A stretch of DNA of 64,000 bases, taken from Tethya wilhelma. Lineage: Eukaryota; Porifera; Demospongiae; Tethyida; Tethyidae. A model generated the notes under the pieces. The model was not told where the DNA came from, searched no databases, and was given only the letters and a program-made list of their open reading frames with translations. The stretch covers positions 1,820,298 through 1,884,297 of the forward strand of contig CAXIPT010000005.1 in NCBI GenBank assembly GCA_964030475.1. Reading direction: 5' to 3'. Positions 10,614 through 23,600 of this stretch are shown here, in pieces; within the stretch, counting starts at the first letter, position 1, and each line of letters begins with the position of its first letter. Position numbers and translations under genes: made by a program.

Positions 10614-13123
10614 ATGGAGGACAATGACATGATGAAAATACTGATAGGTATGTGTATGCTGCAAAGAATGCAACCAATAACTTATTCTAAATTTGGAACT
10701 GTGCAGTTGTTTCTGATAGCATGGCTGTTGGACAGGCTATGTTCATAATTTGTGTATGATAATGGATGTGTATGCATGCACCATAGCCACTGATAACCAC
10801 ATTGGATACCTGGAGAAAGATCCAATAAGATGCAACGACTCACTGGAATCATTTGAAGAAATCCTAAAAATTGCCAAAGAACAAAAAGTAAGCGTCTACA
10901 AAATATCCCTAATCACTCATCTAGCAAGTGACGAGTTTATCAAAAAAATTCCTCAGGTTGATTTCATCTTGCTGGGTGGAGATCTATTCCACGAGAACAA
11001 GCCGTCTCGTCAGGTACTCCATAAGACCATGGAACTGCTGAGATACTACTGCATGGGGGGTAGACCATGTCCCATTGAAATGAGGAGTGACCCCACAGTC
11101 AACTTCCAACACTCAAAGTTAGTTGAACCATAGATAATAATATAATTATAGCTTTATCTATGGTTGGACTGGTTACATTATTACCTGATATGAGCATCAA
11201 AATGTTTGCCAAATGTAGCTAGAGGTGTCCAGGCTGATTGATATTGTAACACTCCTGAGTGTACATATCTATCAGTGCCTGAACACCTTTTGCAAGCTCC
11301 AGCCCAAGTGAGCTGGTCCACTCCTGGTGTTATGGATTGGAGTGGGAGATATACAACATTAGGGTGCATCTTCATATTTATAGTGCAAACTTCACTGGTG
11401 GTATTTGTTTGTTGGGTAGTCTTAACAATATTCGTTGGAGCACATTCCTCAATGAGTCAATTAATGGCGTGAATATCCCTCATATATTTACAGGTTTCCA
11501 GTAGTGAACTATGAAGACCCTAACTACAATGTTTCCATCCCGATATTCATCATACATGGTAACCACGACGACCCTACAGGAGTAAGTTTCAAAACCAAGG
11601 CTATTCCTTTTGATAAAATGTTTGTTCTAATCTCTGAGCACTATCTACACACACAGGAGGCCAACCTTAGTGCTCTGGACATTCTGAGTGTATCAAACAT
11701 GATCAACTACTTTGGTAAAGCCACTGACATTGAGCACATTGAAGTGTCTCCTCTCCTGCTGCAGAAAGGCAACACCAAACTAGCTCTCTATGGTCTCGGC
11801 AGCTGTAGAGATGAGAGGCTGCACAGAATGTTCCGTAAAGGGAAGGTCAAGTTTCTCCGTCCCACAGAAGAAGATGGAGACTGGTTTAACATCCTAGTCC
11901 TTCATCAAAACAGGTGAAACATCAGCTAGCTAACTGGCTATTTCCACTTTATTATTTTGCTTCTTTTTTTTGCATACTTCAGAGCCAAGCATGGTGCCAC
12001 TAACTACATCCCAGAAACTTTCATTCCTAGTTTCTTTGACCTTGTCTTCTGGGGTCATGAACACGAGTGTCTTATCGAGCCAGAGTTTGCACCCACTGGT
12101 GATGTGGGAGAGGATGGACAGGACAATGGGATCTTCATAACGCAGCCAGGATCATCAGTGGCTACCTCACTGAGTGACGGAGAACAGAAGCCAAAGTATA
12201 TTAGAATTGTTTTGAACATATTTTGTGCATTAAATTGTTGTATTTTTATTGTTATACCTTCCCTGCAGGCATGTTGGTATTCTGTACATCAAGAATGACT
12301 GCACATTCAAGATTGATCCAATTCAATTGAGTAGTGTGCGTCCATTTGTTCTTGATGGTGTCCACTTGAAGCTCACTGGCATCAATACACAGGAAGAAGA
12401 GGATGTGAAAACCTATCTGAAGGAAAAAGTTGAATCAATGATTGACAGTGCAAGCACGGAAAATGGAAAACTCCCTTTAATCAGGTTGAAAGTAAGTTGA
12501 ACTCTGATATGTGTTTCTTGTGCTGTTTTAGTGTTGAAAAAAAAAAAGAAAAGTTCAAGCCCCTGGAGAGATTCGAACTCTCGACCCCTGGTTTACAAGA
12601 CCAGTGCTCTAACCACTGAGCTACAGAGGCCTGTTGGTGTGTCAACAAATATTTACTAAATTTATTCATATTGCGTGCATTGCTGCTGCAGGTGGACTAC
12701 AATGGTGGCTACTCTTCTTTCAGCAACGCTAGATTCGGACAAACATTTCTAGGCAAGGTTGCAAATCCTCAAAACATCCTATTATGGTATAGACACCACG
12801 AAGCAACCAGTAAGCAAATTATCACTCTACTGAAACAACGACTCCTCAGTTTATGCAACAGCTCTACATACACACTGCACATCCTATTGAAAATACTCAG
12901 GGGTAAAGAAGACAGAGAACAGCAATGAGAATGGTGACCTACCATCGTATGATCTGACCGAGAGGGTTGATATCTCAGAGCTGCTGGAATCTGAGCTCAA
13001 GAAAGAGAACCTTGGTCTTCTTTCGGAGAAGAACCTGGTGGAAGCTCTCTCAGAGTTTGTGGTGAAAGAAGAGAATGATGCTCTCACTGAGTAAGAGGCT
13101 GAATGAAATTGATGCATCAACTT

Positions 13124-13174
<51 letters not shown>

Positions 13175-14540
13175 GCAATTCACTGTCACATGTATACAAA
13201 ATACTGAGTACAATTATTTACATAATATCGTCATTGTGTGCACAATAGTAATTATTGTCCTGCACAGTTGTGTAAAGTTTTCGCTTCAAAAGTCTCAAGA
13301 CTTCCTTCGAGAGCGTCCCATCACTGATACAGATATTGAAAAACAGGTACCTATAAATATAGGTGATTGTATTCCCATTGTTGCAGTCAATTTACCCTTT
13401 CATTTACACAAACATTGCAACATGTGCTGTCATCACTGGCTGTAGATTAAACAACACAAAGATCACTTGCACAGATTGCAAGAGACGGAAGCCATGGAAG
13501 CTGCCAGAGAAGTGAGGGAAGGAGGGAGGGATAATGATACTGTGGGCAAGGGTGTTGTATATTTTTCACTGTTTTTTCAAAATGATGGCCATTCTATAAG
13601 AATTGTTTCCTCAAAATCCAACATGCCTATATCACTTTAGCCTGCAATTCCCCCCCCCCCATATGAAATTAGTAACAATAATATTTATTGTTTGTTCATT
13701 ATTTAGCTTATTGAGCAAAACCCTTTTTTTTTTCTACTCCTGATTAATTTTGTGACAGGGCAGATCAGGGGGAGATCAGATTAGGGATATATAAAAGGGT
13801 CTAGCTCGATCAACTATTCATTATTAGTCTCATGCCCAGACCCTTTCTTGCTGGCTTTCCAGACTAATTCACTAGTGAGTCACTATTAATTTTTTTTATC
13901 ACTATGTGTGTGCACGTGTGCTGCTCAGAGTCGTGCTCACAGACGAGAGTCCCATCCCGAGGGAGACCTCGGAGGGGAGGGGTCGGGCTCCGATTCTGAT
14001 CGCCCTGCGCACTCTGTTGGTGCAAAACCGAGCTCAAAATCCACTAGAGGAAGGGGACGTGGTTCAAGAGGACGAGGGCGTGGTGGCAGGGGCCGTGGTG
14101 CAAGAACAAAGACTGCCACTGCAACACCAGCAGCTGCCGGTTCAATGTCACCTTTGACCTTTCACTCAACTGGTTCAACTCCAGCAAAGACCAGACCGGT
14201 ACATCCATTCCATGTGAGAGTTACCCTGTGCTTATGTGTTCATTTTGTTGCACAGGGCCGTAAAACCACTAAACGAACTGTTGACTATCTGGACAGTGAA
14301 TCGGATGAAGAGATTTTTACTTCTAAATCGAAAAAGAAGCAGAAATCGTCAGCACCACCTGCGGATATTGACGTAATAATTTTATAGACAAATAAATGCA
14401 TTTTATATAATTTCTTTCCTCCTCCCATGCAGCTGACACAGAGTGACGATGATGACTTTGATTTAAGCGGCCCTGCACCCAACACAGGTGGTGCATCCTT
14501 CTTCACAGCTAGTGGACCTTCAAAGAGAAGAAAGAAATAA
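10614..14540 (+). CDS. MRE11: MRE11 double-strand-break repair nuclease
   Basis: Spliced from about 13 exons (first 10614-10647, second from 10787). All phosphoesterase motifs are present: [23 protein letters not shown] and WGHEHEC, giving the manganese-binding residues needed for nuclease activity. The capping domain follows ([19 protein letters not shown]). Near the C-terminus at 14055-14105 is a glycine-arginine-rich stretch [20 protein letters not shown], the GAR motif that PRMT1 methylates in other animals, then an acidic tail and basic end PSKRRKK. MRE11 works with RAD50 and NBS1 at DNA ends in the nucleus. The protein appears full length and intact; some exon edges after 12700 were set by eye. 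A tRNA gene lies antisense in the intron at 12491-12692. Confidence 0.95.
12559..12630 (-). tRNA. tRNA-Thr (anticodon TGT)
   Basis: 72-nt cloverleaf on the minus strand: acceptor 7 bp (GCCTCTG with CAGGGGC), D arm GCTC/GAGC, anticodon arm CTGGT-CTTGTAA-ACCAG giving anticodon TGT (threonine ACA codons), T arm GAGAG-TTCGAAT-CTCTC. A-box and B-box promoters are intact and there is no tRNA intron. A T-run for RNA polymerase III termination follows on the minus strand (the A-tract at 12538-12547 of the plus strand). It sits antisense inside an MRE11 intron. No CCA is encoded, as usual in eukaryotes. Confidence 0.95.
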
Positions 14541-14889
14541 CAAATTTGTGTTTCAATTTGTCATCTTAATTCTCAAATATAATCCCATGTACCCATTTGC
14601 ACCCAAGATGCTTGCACTATAGAAATATCAAATTTCTGAGCTGCATTGTTGATAAAATTATGCAAATAGTATCACGTGCGTCTCCTATGACGTCATTCGT
14701 TATCAGAAACAAACGGAGTGCATGCTGAAGCAGAAACGTCAAGTGTTCTTGAGCCTAAAAGACTGCACACCCATCTCTCAACCACTGCAAACAACATAGC
14801 AAGGTTCGCTCCACAGGTTCGACTCGAAAAGCGCTACAAACGAAAGCATTTCAGGCAATTATTTTCAAAAACGAAGCAAGCAATACAAC
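14541..14889. promoter_or_regulatory. Region between MRE11 and DDX6 with E-box and CRE
   Basis: 349 bp containing the MRE11 3' end and DDX6 upstream sequence. A CACGTG E-box at 14673-14678 and a perfect TGACGTCA cAMP-response/ATF site at 14688-14695 lie about 200 bp before the DDX6 start codon, a sensible promoter position. Function is inferred from the motifs only. Confidence 0.5.
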
Positions 14890-15234
14890 ATGGCTACACC
14901 CACTGTAGAAAAGGCCAACCACCGTCCACCAGCTGGTCCTCAGACAGGCTCTTTGTGAGTAGAAACAGCACATAAAACATTTTCATAATAGAGTTATGGG
15001 CAGCATTAAAATGTATATTGAATTAGAATAAAAATTTGATGGTGGTCAATTATTTTCAGACCATGTGACCTCTTATGTTTATGCATGTGTCGCCCATATT
15101 CACTGTTGATACATATGTAACACTTTAGTTTTGTTTTATGCAATGTGTGTTGTGTTGTTATCAACTTTAGGGCAGAATTGAAAGCTCAAATTAAAATGCC
15201 TCCAAAAGATACCCGCCAAAAGACTGAGGTACCG

Positions 15235-15273
<39 letters not shown>

Positions 15274-16298
15274 CACGCACAAAGCCAAACATTGATCACC
15301 TAGATATGGCTGTAAATTTATTCACTGTTTGTGATGTGTGTACTCAATAGGATGTGACCAGAAGAAAAGGCAATGAATTTGAAGACTATTGTCTCAAACA
15401 AGAGCTACTTATGGGCATCTTTGAGAAAGGATACGAAGTGCCCTCACCTATCCAAGAGGAGAGCATCCCTATAGCCCTAGCAGGGAGAGATATCCTAGCC
15501 AGAGCTAAGAACGGGACGGGAAAGACAGGGGCTTACCTCATCCCTCTCTTGGAGAAGACCGACACGGACCAGGGACACATACAAGGTCAGTTGGCTGGTA
15601 CTCGGTGTGGGGTGTGCATGTTGAGTGTGTTTGTTAGAAGATGTCAATTTTGAATTTTTGCCTCTAATACCGTGTATCAAGAAAATTTCAAGGAGTGTAA
15701 ATTTTGCATTTTTTGTGGTTTCTTGCCTGCTGGCAAACAGTGAATTTTACCTACAAAAATCTTATTTTGGATATCATATTATAAGTGGGGCTGCTAGATC
15801 TTTAAAAAAAACATTTCCAGCTACATTTTCACTGATTTGTGTGTATATACCATGCTGTGTGTTTATGCATGCTGAAAGAATAGCTACAAACCCATGCAAG
15901 CAATCCGGCCTAAAGTGTGTCAAGCCATGTAAAGGTTAACCACAGTGTGTTGTTCATGGTTGAACTCTCTCATGGAGATATCGTCCTCCTTTCACACATC
16001 TTCCTTTCACACATGTAGCACTGGTGATAGTCCCAACAAGAGAACTTGCTCTGCAAACGTCTCAAATCTGCAAGGAACTGGGCAAATACATGGAGGCCAA
16101 GGTGATGGTCACCACAGGGGGTACCAACCTCAAGGATGACATCATGAGATTAGATGAGACTGGTACGTCAATGCATGGATGTATTGTGGTGTGTGTATGT
16201 GTGTGTGTATCTCCAAGTGTGGTTGAACACGAAAACATTGAAGTGGATTCCTTTGGCTTGTTATTGGTTTCGAGATATTAGCTCACTAGATTTTGTAC

Positions 16299-16349
<51 letters not shown>

Positions 16350-17516
16350 ACTCACTCTCACCCACACCCACCCACACACACACATACACACAGTACATGT
16401 GATAGTAGCCACTCCTGGTCGTATCATAGACCTGATGGAGAAAGGCATTGCTAACATGAGTCAGTGTCACATGCTGGTTCTTGACGAAGCAGACAAGCTC
16501 CTCTCCATGGACTACCAGAAGACACTGGACAAACTCATCTCATTCCTTCCATCTGACAGACAAGTGCTCCTTTACTCTGCTACCTTCCCTGTCACAATCA
16601 GAGGATTCACTGTGAGTTCTATTTAATGCACATCATCCAAAACCCAAAATTTACTCATTGTATAAACAAAGACTTACAAAATCGTAAATATACATGACTC
16701 AGCAATTTTAATTTTGTCCTAATTATAGGAGCAATACTTAAACTCCCCCTACACTATTAATCTCATGGACGAGTTGACGCTGAAAGGTCTCACCCAGTAC
16801 TATGCCTACGTTGAAGAACGACAGAAAGTCCATTGCCTCAATACACTCTTTTCAAAGCTTCAAATCAACCAGAGCATCATCTTCTGCAACTCTGTGCAGA
16901 GAGTGGAGCTGTTGGCCAAGAAGATCACACAGCTGGGCTACTCTTGTTTCTTTATTCACTCCAAGATGGCTCAGCCTCACAGAAACAAAGTTTTCCACGA
17001 CTTTAGAAACGGAGAATGTAGAAATCTCGTCTGTACAGGTACGTGTGTGTGTGTGTGTGTGTGTTTTGATCTCACTGTGTTTATGTATTGTGAAACCACG
17101 AAGTCCCACTTTTGATAAATTTGTTCATTTTCCCATGAAATTGCCTTCATATCCACCCCATATACTTTAAATATAGTGGTATAATGTTGCATACATGTAC
17201 ATGTACACATCCAGACCTACTCACTCGAGGCATCGACATCCAGGCGGTCAATGTGGTGATCAACTTTGACTTCCCCAAGACCTCCGAGACCTATCTTCAC
17301 AGAATAGGCCGATCAGGACGCTACGGTCACTTTGGTCTTGCCATCAACCTCATCACCCCCGATGATCGCTACAACCTGGTCACCATTGAGAGGGAACTGC
17401 ACACGGAGATCAAACCAGTCCCCAAGATAATCGATAAGAAACTCTACGTCGCCGAGTATCAAACGGTAGAGGGCGGGGCATCGAATTCAACCTCCTCCTC
17501 CACTCCGACTAGATAG
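14890..17516 (+). CDS. DDX6: DDX6/Dhh1/Me31B DEAD-box RNA helicase
   Basis: About eight exons starting 14890, ending with TAG at 17514-17516, giving a protein of about 440 residues. All helicase motifs are present: Q motif region [23 protein letters not shown] (I), [11 protein letters not shown] (Ia), VATPGRI (Ib), VLDEADKLL (II), SATFP (III), SIIFCNSV (IV), [16 protein letters not shown] (V) and [10 protein letters not shown] (VI). The specific surroundings ([29 protein letters not shown]) identify DDX6, which represses translation and promotes decapping in P-bodies with EDC3, LSM14 and the CCR4-NOT complex. The N-terminus is short. The exon at 16399-16610 also exists as an inverted stray copy at 8467. 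Confidence 0.95.
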
Positions 17517-19154
17517 ACACGCCCCCTTTGGGTCTTGTTGCAACGAGCACGCTCCTCACAACATATCTTCAATCTTTAATCATTCTGAAAATGACACGCT
17601 TAAGTTTATATTTCAATTTCTAACAATGTTACGTTTCTTCAATTTCTACTATCATCTCTCTCTCTCTCTTTATCTCTTTCTGTGCTCCAAGTAGGAAGAC
17701 CCTGTTTAATTAGTAGGTAATTAGTACTGTTAATTTTGATTAATTGAGCTTTTAAAGCTGCTACAATTGTGCACAGTTGAGCACTATAAGTTGTATGTGT
17801 TGTCTGTTTGTGTATGTATCCGTGTATGTGTGTCTGTGTCTGTGTGTCTGTGTCTGTGTGTATGTGACTGTCTGTATGCATACTACTATATCTTGCGTTG
17901 AGTTAAAAACTCAACAATCTATTCCACTGTCTCTTTATTCTTGCCTCTCTCCTAATATTTATCATCTCTTTCCATCTCTCAATCCACCACTCATTCCTCA
18001 CCAAGGTTACTTCATCTACTGTCTCATTCTTCTTCCATTTTCCTTTTTCTTTTTTTTTTTTCCAATTTTTATTTCTTTCTTATTGTCACTGAGAGTGTTA
18101 CACCACCACCATCATCATCTCACAAAGACCTTTGAAAGAGTGGAGCCTACCATCACCATCATTTCTTCACTCTTATACGTACTCCATTGCTGCTACAAAC
18201 ACTCTTGTTGCTCTCACTCTCAGTTCAAGCCACTCACCATCAAGTGGACACAAGCATTGGATGGTACCCTTCACCTTTTTGGATGCAGTTTACTACGTAT
18301 CACATCACGATCGTTTCCGTGTGTAGCAGTGACTGCTATATTATGCGTGACTGTTCATCATCCAACTGAAAATACGTTGCGATTTTCACATTCACAAGCA
18401 GCACAATGATTTTCTTTTCCTGCCTTTGGCATTGCCGATGTTCTTGGTCAACACAGAGTTTAGACCTCGAGTCATCGCACACTCACACACAGTGGTGTGT
18501 GTTAATTAGAGTCCTTCAATGTTAGGACCTACCTACACTACCGTCAGTGGTAGGGTACAGATCAATTGGAACTATTGATGCACTTTTTTTTTTTCTTTTC
18601 AAGAGACCCCAGGCATATCTTGACCATTATCATGAACTATGGAAGAACTGTAGTACATAAAATAAAAGAAAGATTCGAACAGTAATACGTTAGTAAAGAG
18701 AAAGAACAAGAAACTGGAATATTTGCTTCACCTAATAAGAAATCCTAGGCTATATACTGATAAATTTTATTGTTTTTTTTTCCTGTTTTTTTTTGGAAAA
18801 TTGATTAATAATGATGAATGATGTTTATTCTAAATAATTGAGTTCTTCCTTTGCTCTGGATCGCGAAAAGACAGTGTATGTGCAATCGCTTAGAATCTAA
18901 CAACAACCTGAATGGTAAGTTTAATATTTCATTATGATTGTTGTATGTACACAGGCTACAATTGTATGGTATAATTATTCACAATGCTGCTATTATGTTC
19001 TGTTCACAGAGGTCCAGCCCAGCAGGAGTAGCAGGCTGGCCATGGCTGATGAAGGGTGTAGAACTCTCCCTTCTCCCTCTGTGCAGAGCTCTTGTCCATG
19101 TCACTTGTCTTGTGTCGGGTGAGTGGTGGTGCAGTGCTCCTCTTCATGAGTGGA
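17517..19154. other. Gene-poor stretch after DDX6
   Basis: T-rich and microsatellite-bearing ((TG)n-like at 17806-17870, T-runs at 18046-18062 and 18573-18594). Likely DDX6 3' UTR followed by spacer and the 3' UTR of the minus-strand TBATA-like gene. Open frames in 17777-18409 are low complexity and show no domain, splice context or codon signature that would support a gene. Confidence 0.5.
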
Positions 19155-19354
19155 CTACAACCGGCAAGACAGGTTGGACGAGTTTGAAGATGCTTTCTTC
19201 TCGAAGGTTTGGTAATTGCGTGTGAGTAATTGATATCCCTCGATCCTTTAGCTCTCACCTTCATGTCCTCTAGAGCCTCGTACTGAGGCAACTGCTGGTC
19301 CAAAACTAGAGGAAGAGAGGTTGACAAGTGTCACATCATCAGATTTACAACGTA

Positions 19355-19390
<36 letters not shown>

Positions 19391-20487
19391 TGAAGGGTGC
19401 AGACTTACCATAAGATGCAGTCAGTTTTCTCCGTTTTCCAGTAACGTCCATTTTGAGTGGTTCACAGCTGGTGTTCTGTGACTGTAGCTCATTCTTCCAC
19501 ACTGCTGTCACTGGTACTGTGTGCACATGTGTGCATAAGCTCAATTTATTCTGAAAATCTCATGCATGCAACTATAATAATTATGTTATGGTCTGTAAAT
19601 AAAACTAAAGTCAGAAATTTGGGTCACTATCAATGCAGATGAACTAAATGTACATAGCAACTAAAGATCTGAGTTTATTTAAATTCTTTTTTTGTGTGTG
19701 TGTTGACTTCAAAAGGTGTTCATAAGTTGTCTTTGTGTGTCTTGTGGTCAGCATGTGTTTGAGTGAGTCCATTACCAATCTCTGCTTACCAATGCCAACA
19801 GCTGGACAGAATTTCTCCTTGTTTGCTCCAAACCTGGTGGGTACGTTGGAGAAGTTTGGATGACTGGGTGTATGTAGATAGGAGTATTGAGCACACGTCA
19901 TTGGGGCTTTCATTGCCAGCGTGAACTCAGAAGGATTTGGTTGAGGAGATCCACCCAATCCCGGCGTCCATACATTACACACCGGCTGAAAGAATCACAG
20001 TATTGTAGATGTATTGCTAGTTATTAAGAATTATTGATACAATGATGTAATGATTACCTCGTTGAAAAGTCTTCGTAGGAGGAAGACGTGTTTGGGGTGT
20101 GGGTTGTGTCTTCTGGAGACAGACGTGGGTCTCAGAGATGGGCGGAGAGAGGAAGACTTCAACTGATAGTCTCGTTTGTAGCTGCTTTGGTGCCTGTCAT
20201 GACATCAGTGTGTGTGCATTTGATGGCATCAACATTATATTGTCACTACAAATATTATTCTATCCGAGGAAACATGAAGATATTGAAATGACATAGCACA
20301 TGTTAATTTTTCCTTGACAGCATATTAGACCAAAATTAATTATTGAAGAGCCTCTATTTCGTGCATCGTCGCACAAGCCACACCCACATTCCACAAAGTC
20401 GGTACGTGACTCTTAGAATAGTACTGCTTACCCTGGATTTCTGTGATCATTGAGATGACCCAAGAGGGGTGATTTAGCACAAGACAT
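19155..20487 (-). CDS. TBATA: TBATA/SPATIAL-like small protein
   Basis: Six exons found by splice phase: 20432-20487, 20058-20181, 19790-19985, 19409-19516, 19259-19305 and about 19155-19199. All five junctions keep one frame and give about 191 residues starting MSCAKSPLLGHLNDHRNPG. The segment SRRHNPHPKHVFLLRRLFNE followed by PVCNVWTPG resembles the conserved RHNPHP..V....PVC region I recall from vertebrate TBATA (thymus, brain and testis-associated protein), and the later VWKNELQ also fits. That identification is from memory and needs a search. No catalytic domain or membrane span is seen. In vertebrates the protein is linked to stromal cells, cilia-rich tissue and testis, function poorly defined. 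A strong NRF1-type site lies about 80 bp upstream. Confidence 0.55.
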
Positions 20488-20539
20488 ATTTTCTTGCTGC
20501 TTGGTGGGTGAATCCAAATCAGCCGAGAGATATGGTCGA

Positions 20540-20595
20540 GCGCGCTAGCGTCGGACAAAATGAGCATATGCGCATGCGCTTTGCGCGCTAGCGTC
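20540..20595. promoter_or_regulatory. NRF1-type palindrome flanked by 13-bp direct repeats
   Basis: TGCGCATGCGCT at 20569-20580 matches the NRF1 consensus. It is bracketed by two copies of GCGCGCTAGCGTC (20540-20552 and 20583-20595). The block lies 53-108 bp upstream of the TBATA-like start codon on the minus strand and beyond the 3' end of COG8, so it most likely belongs to the TBATA-like promoter. Confidence 0.6.
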
Positions 20596-20685
20596 AAAAT
20601 TACGTAACCATGGTATGAAATTATGCTTGATCAAAAAATCAATTCTTGTCATAAAAATCAAAAATCAACCATGACATCATGCAGT

Positions 20686-23600
20686 TTATTCATCCTTCAA
20701 TGCAGAGTTCAAACCACTAGTGTTGTGCTCTTCATTGTCAATCTTGGATGCTAAGGATAGCTGCTGTTCTTCCATCTCTTTCCGAACGGCTGTCGCCAAA
20801 CCACCATCTTGGTGTTCATCCTTCTCTGTAATGGTTGATTCATTTTGCTCAGTGATTTCTGAAGCTTCAATTGTCTCTGTAACCATAGCAACACTGGTGC
20901 TCTCAGTTGTGACTTCTGTCAAGCCACTCTGATGTTGTTCCACAAACTGTTTCCGTTTCAAAGCCTCCAGCTCCTCAAACACATCAGGAGCGACACTCTT
21001 TAACGGTTCGGCAATGCTCTCAATGTTCAATTCCATTCTGAGTCCAATTCCAGCCCTGGAACCTGACAGCAATGAGGTACCCCCGACAGGAGGGGTGCAA
21101 TGACGGAGAGCATAGGGAGACATTAGTGCCAGCTCTTCCACTGAACTCTCTGAGAATAAACTCTCAAAGACGTGCTTCACGTAAGGAAGAAAGTCGCGAA
21201 CTAGCACTCGCACAAGTTGCTGAAAGGTCTCCATTTCTTTCTCATTGAAGGAGCCATGCTCAAGTCTGCATCAATACAAGAGTACAAACAGACACAAACA
21301 ATTTACATCACTCAAAAGTGAAAGTGGAAATGAAGAAGTCCTATAATTATCATACATAGGGAATGGGCCAAATGTCCCATAGACACGAGACAGTGCAAAA
21401 TGCTTCTCACCACGTGCATTGCTTACATGCAAGGGTGTGCATATACGTGTAAAGCTGTTTGGTGATTTTTAAATTGGGCGATTTACAGAGTAATTCATCA
21501 ATTCGCCAAAATAATCCGCTATACAGTATAAGACATTGTCCCAAGTCCCAACCAAGAACCATCCCTTACCTGTGATACTCTCCTACATCGTGGACAGTGC
21601 TCTCCAGCAGTCGTCTCATCTCCTGGGCCACCTCAGGTCCCAGGGAGAGGGGTGCACACTGCCGCAGCTCATTGAAGGCTGTGATCAGGGAGTTCATGAG
21701 CGTCGCCAGCGGAGGGTAGTCCAGTAGGGTGTGGGGAGGAGAGGAAGAGGGCGTGGCAATGGAGCGGGTTGGGGTAAGGGTAGTGAGACTTCGTATGGGA
21801 GTGGAGAGGGTGAAATGCTTCATTGATGAATGGAACCTGAGGGGAATAAGTCAAAATGTTGGACACCTCACAAGCTGCATCATATAATATATGTAATTTG
21901 CATATTAGGCTCAAACTAGCTAGGCCTTTCTGGTAGTCAACTGTTGGCATGCGCACGTACAGGAAGAATTACAGTAGTCATTCATCTGTTTGCCCTAAAT
22001 GATGCTTGTCGTGCTCACTGTAACTACGAGCTAGTACTAGATCATCTGCAAGACAATTTCAAAATTGGGAGTAATTCTATAGCTGTTTTATTTCTCAATT
22101 ATTAGCTATGACTTTTTCCTTTATATTGTAGTTCAAAAGGGCCGTGTAAAACTGTGGCATTTTTGCAAGCTGAGAGGATATCTACCTTGTTATGGTTTGG
22201 ACAATATAGGCCTGACTAGAATCCCAATCATAAATTTGACAAGAATCACTGTGTATTTTGATTTAGTAGATTTTACATGTGCTCTAAATCAAAGCAACTC
22301 TGTATTTCAGTTTACATGACAATCTGTATATCATTTGAAAGCTCTTTTTATGCTGATTACAACGGCACTAGCTCTATTTTTGTACGACAAATTACTAATG
22401 AACATTACAGAAAGTATCTAGTCAGTCTAAAAAAAGGCCACAAAAAGGCCACAAAATATGCCTTCATATTGGAGTGTAGGAGGGTTGGACAAGACTTTGG
22501 CCCTTACTAATGCATTCAGCACACTGAGAGGATTCAAACGATATCCACTTTGTTATAGTTTGGAAAATGTAGGCCTGACTTGGACCACAACAGTTACTCT
22601 TGGGAAAAGAGCCGAAGAATGAAGTTAATCTTTGAAAATAATATCATTGTAAAAGTGTGCTTGCTGGTTGCATACATTACTATCAACATCTTACTGGTGC
22701 TTGGCGTTGCGCAGTGTCTGCCTGAAGGAGTTGATCAGCACCCTCACAAAGACGGGGGTTATCAAACTTCTAAAGTCGGCTCCTATTCGACTGAAGGAGA
22801 GTCCAAAGTACATGCATTGCCCGAGCAGTGAGTCCATCCTTCCACCCACACCACGTTGAAGATCGTCCTCAAGGATCTTGAGAAACTGCCAAATCTGAAG
22901 AGAATATTACAAATTCTCATTCAATTTAAATAAATAAAGTGGAGCTTGGGAAATTCCGAATATCTTGGTCTGAGTAAGATAACATTCGCACAGGCACCAG
23001 AGAAGACCCTGGGATTGAGGCTACTATTGTTAGTTGTCTCTTGCTTTTACTCACTCTCCCACGCCCGTACGAAATCAAGGTGTAGTTGGCACATTTACCG
23101 TGGTGACATTGCTTACCTTAGCATTGACCCAAGTATAGAATAGAGCTCCTTTCACGCAGTCATCACTGACGGTCTGTGAGGTGGTGTAGCTCACCTTGAT
23201 AGCATCGTCATCAGGAAAAATGGCTCGATACTGGGTCACTATATCAAACAGGTGGACTCGACTTGCCTCAATCGTCTTACTAATGTGATGATAGGCTGCA
23301 AGATAGAGTGGCAAAGAATGATCCCACAGATAGCTCATTTATGATCCATGTGTGGTTAACCATAAAAGCCTTAAGTTACAACACATGCAAGCCATTGCAT
23401 TAGCAACATTCTGCACAAAAACGTATAAACTATACCGCGCAGGTAAAGTTGAAAATACCGTAATTTGACTAATATTCGCATTGGGGAAATTTTCGTACAC
23501 GTTGCTGTGTGTGAAAATTAAACACTTGAAATTTTGACAACCCATTACCAATATTAATGTGGGTGTTGTGCATGTACGAAAATTAAACATAAGGAATTTT

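Noticed and set aside
13785..13805. TATA-like atatataaaagg inside MRE11
   Set aside because: It lies in an intron with no new gene following; the next exons continue MRE11.
18090..18140. Run of CAC/CAT codons suggesting a His-rich protein
   Set aside because: Low-complexity repeat in the stretch after DDX6 with no gene structure.
20340..20597. Minus-strand frame with LVLNHPSWVISMITEIQ as a separate gene
   Set aside because: The same DNA read in another frame from ATG 20487 joins the TBATA-like exons in phase; this frame does not join to them.
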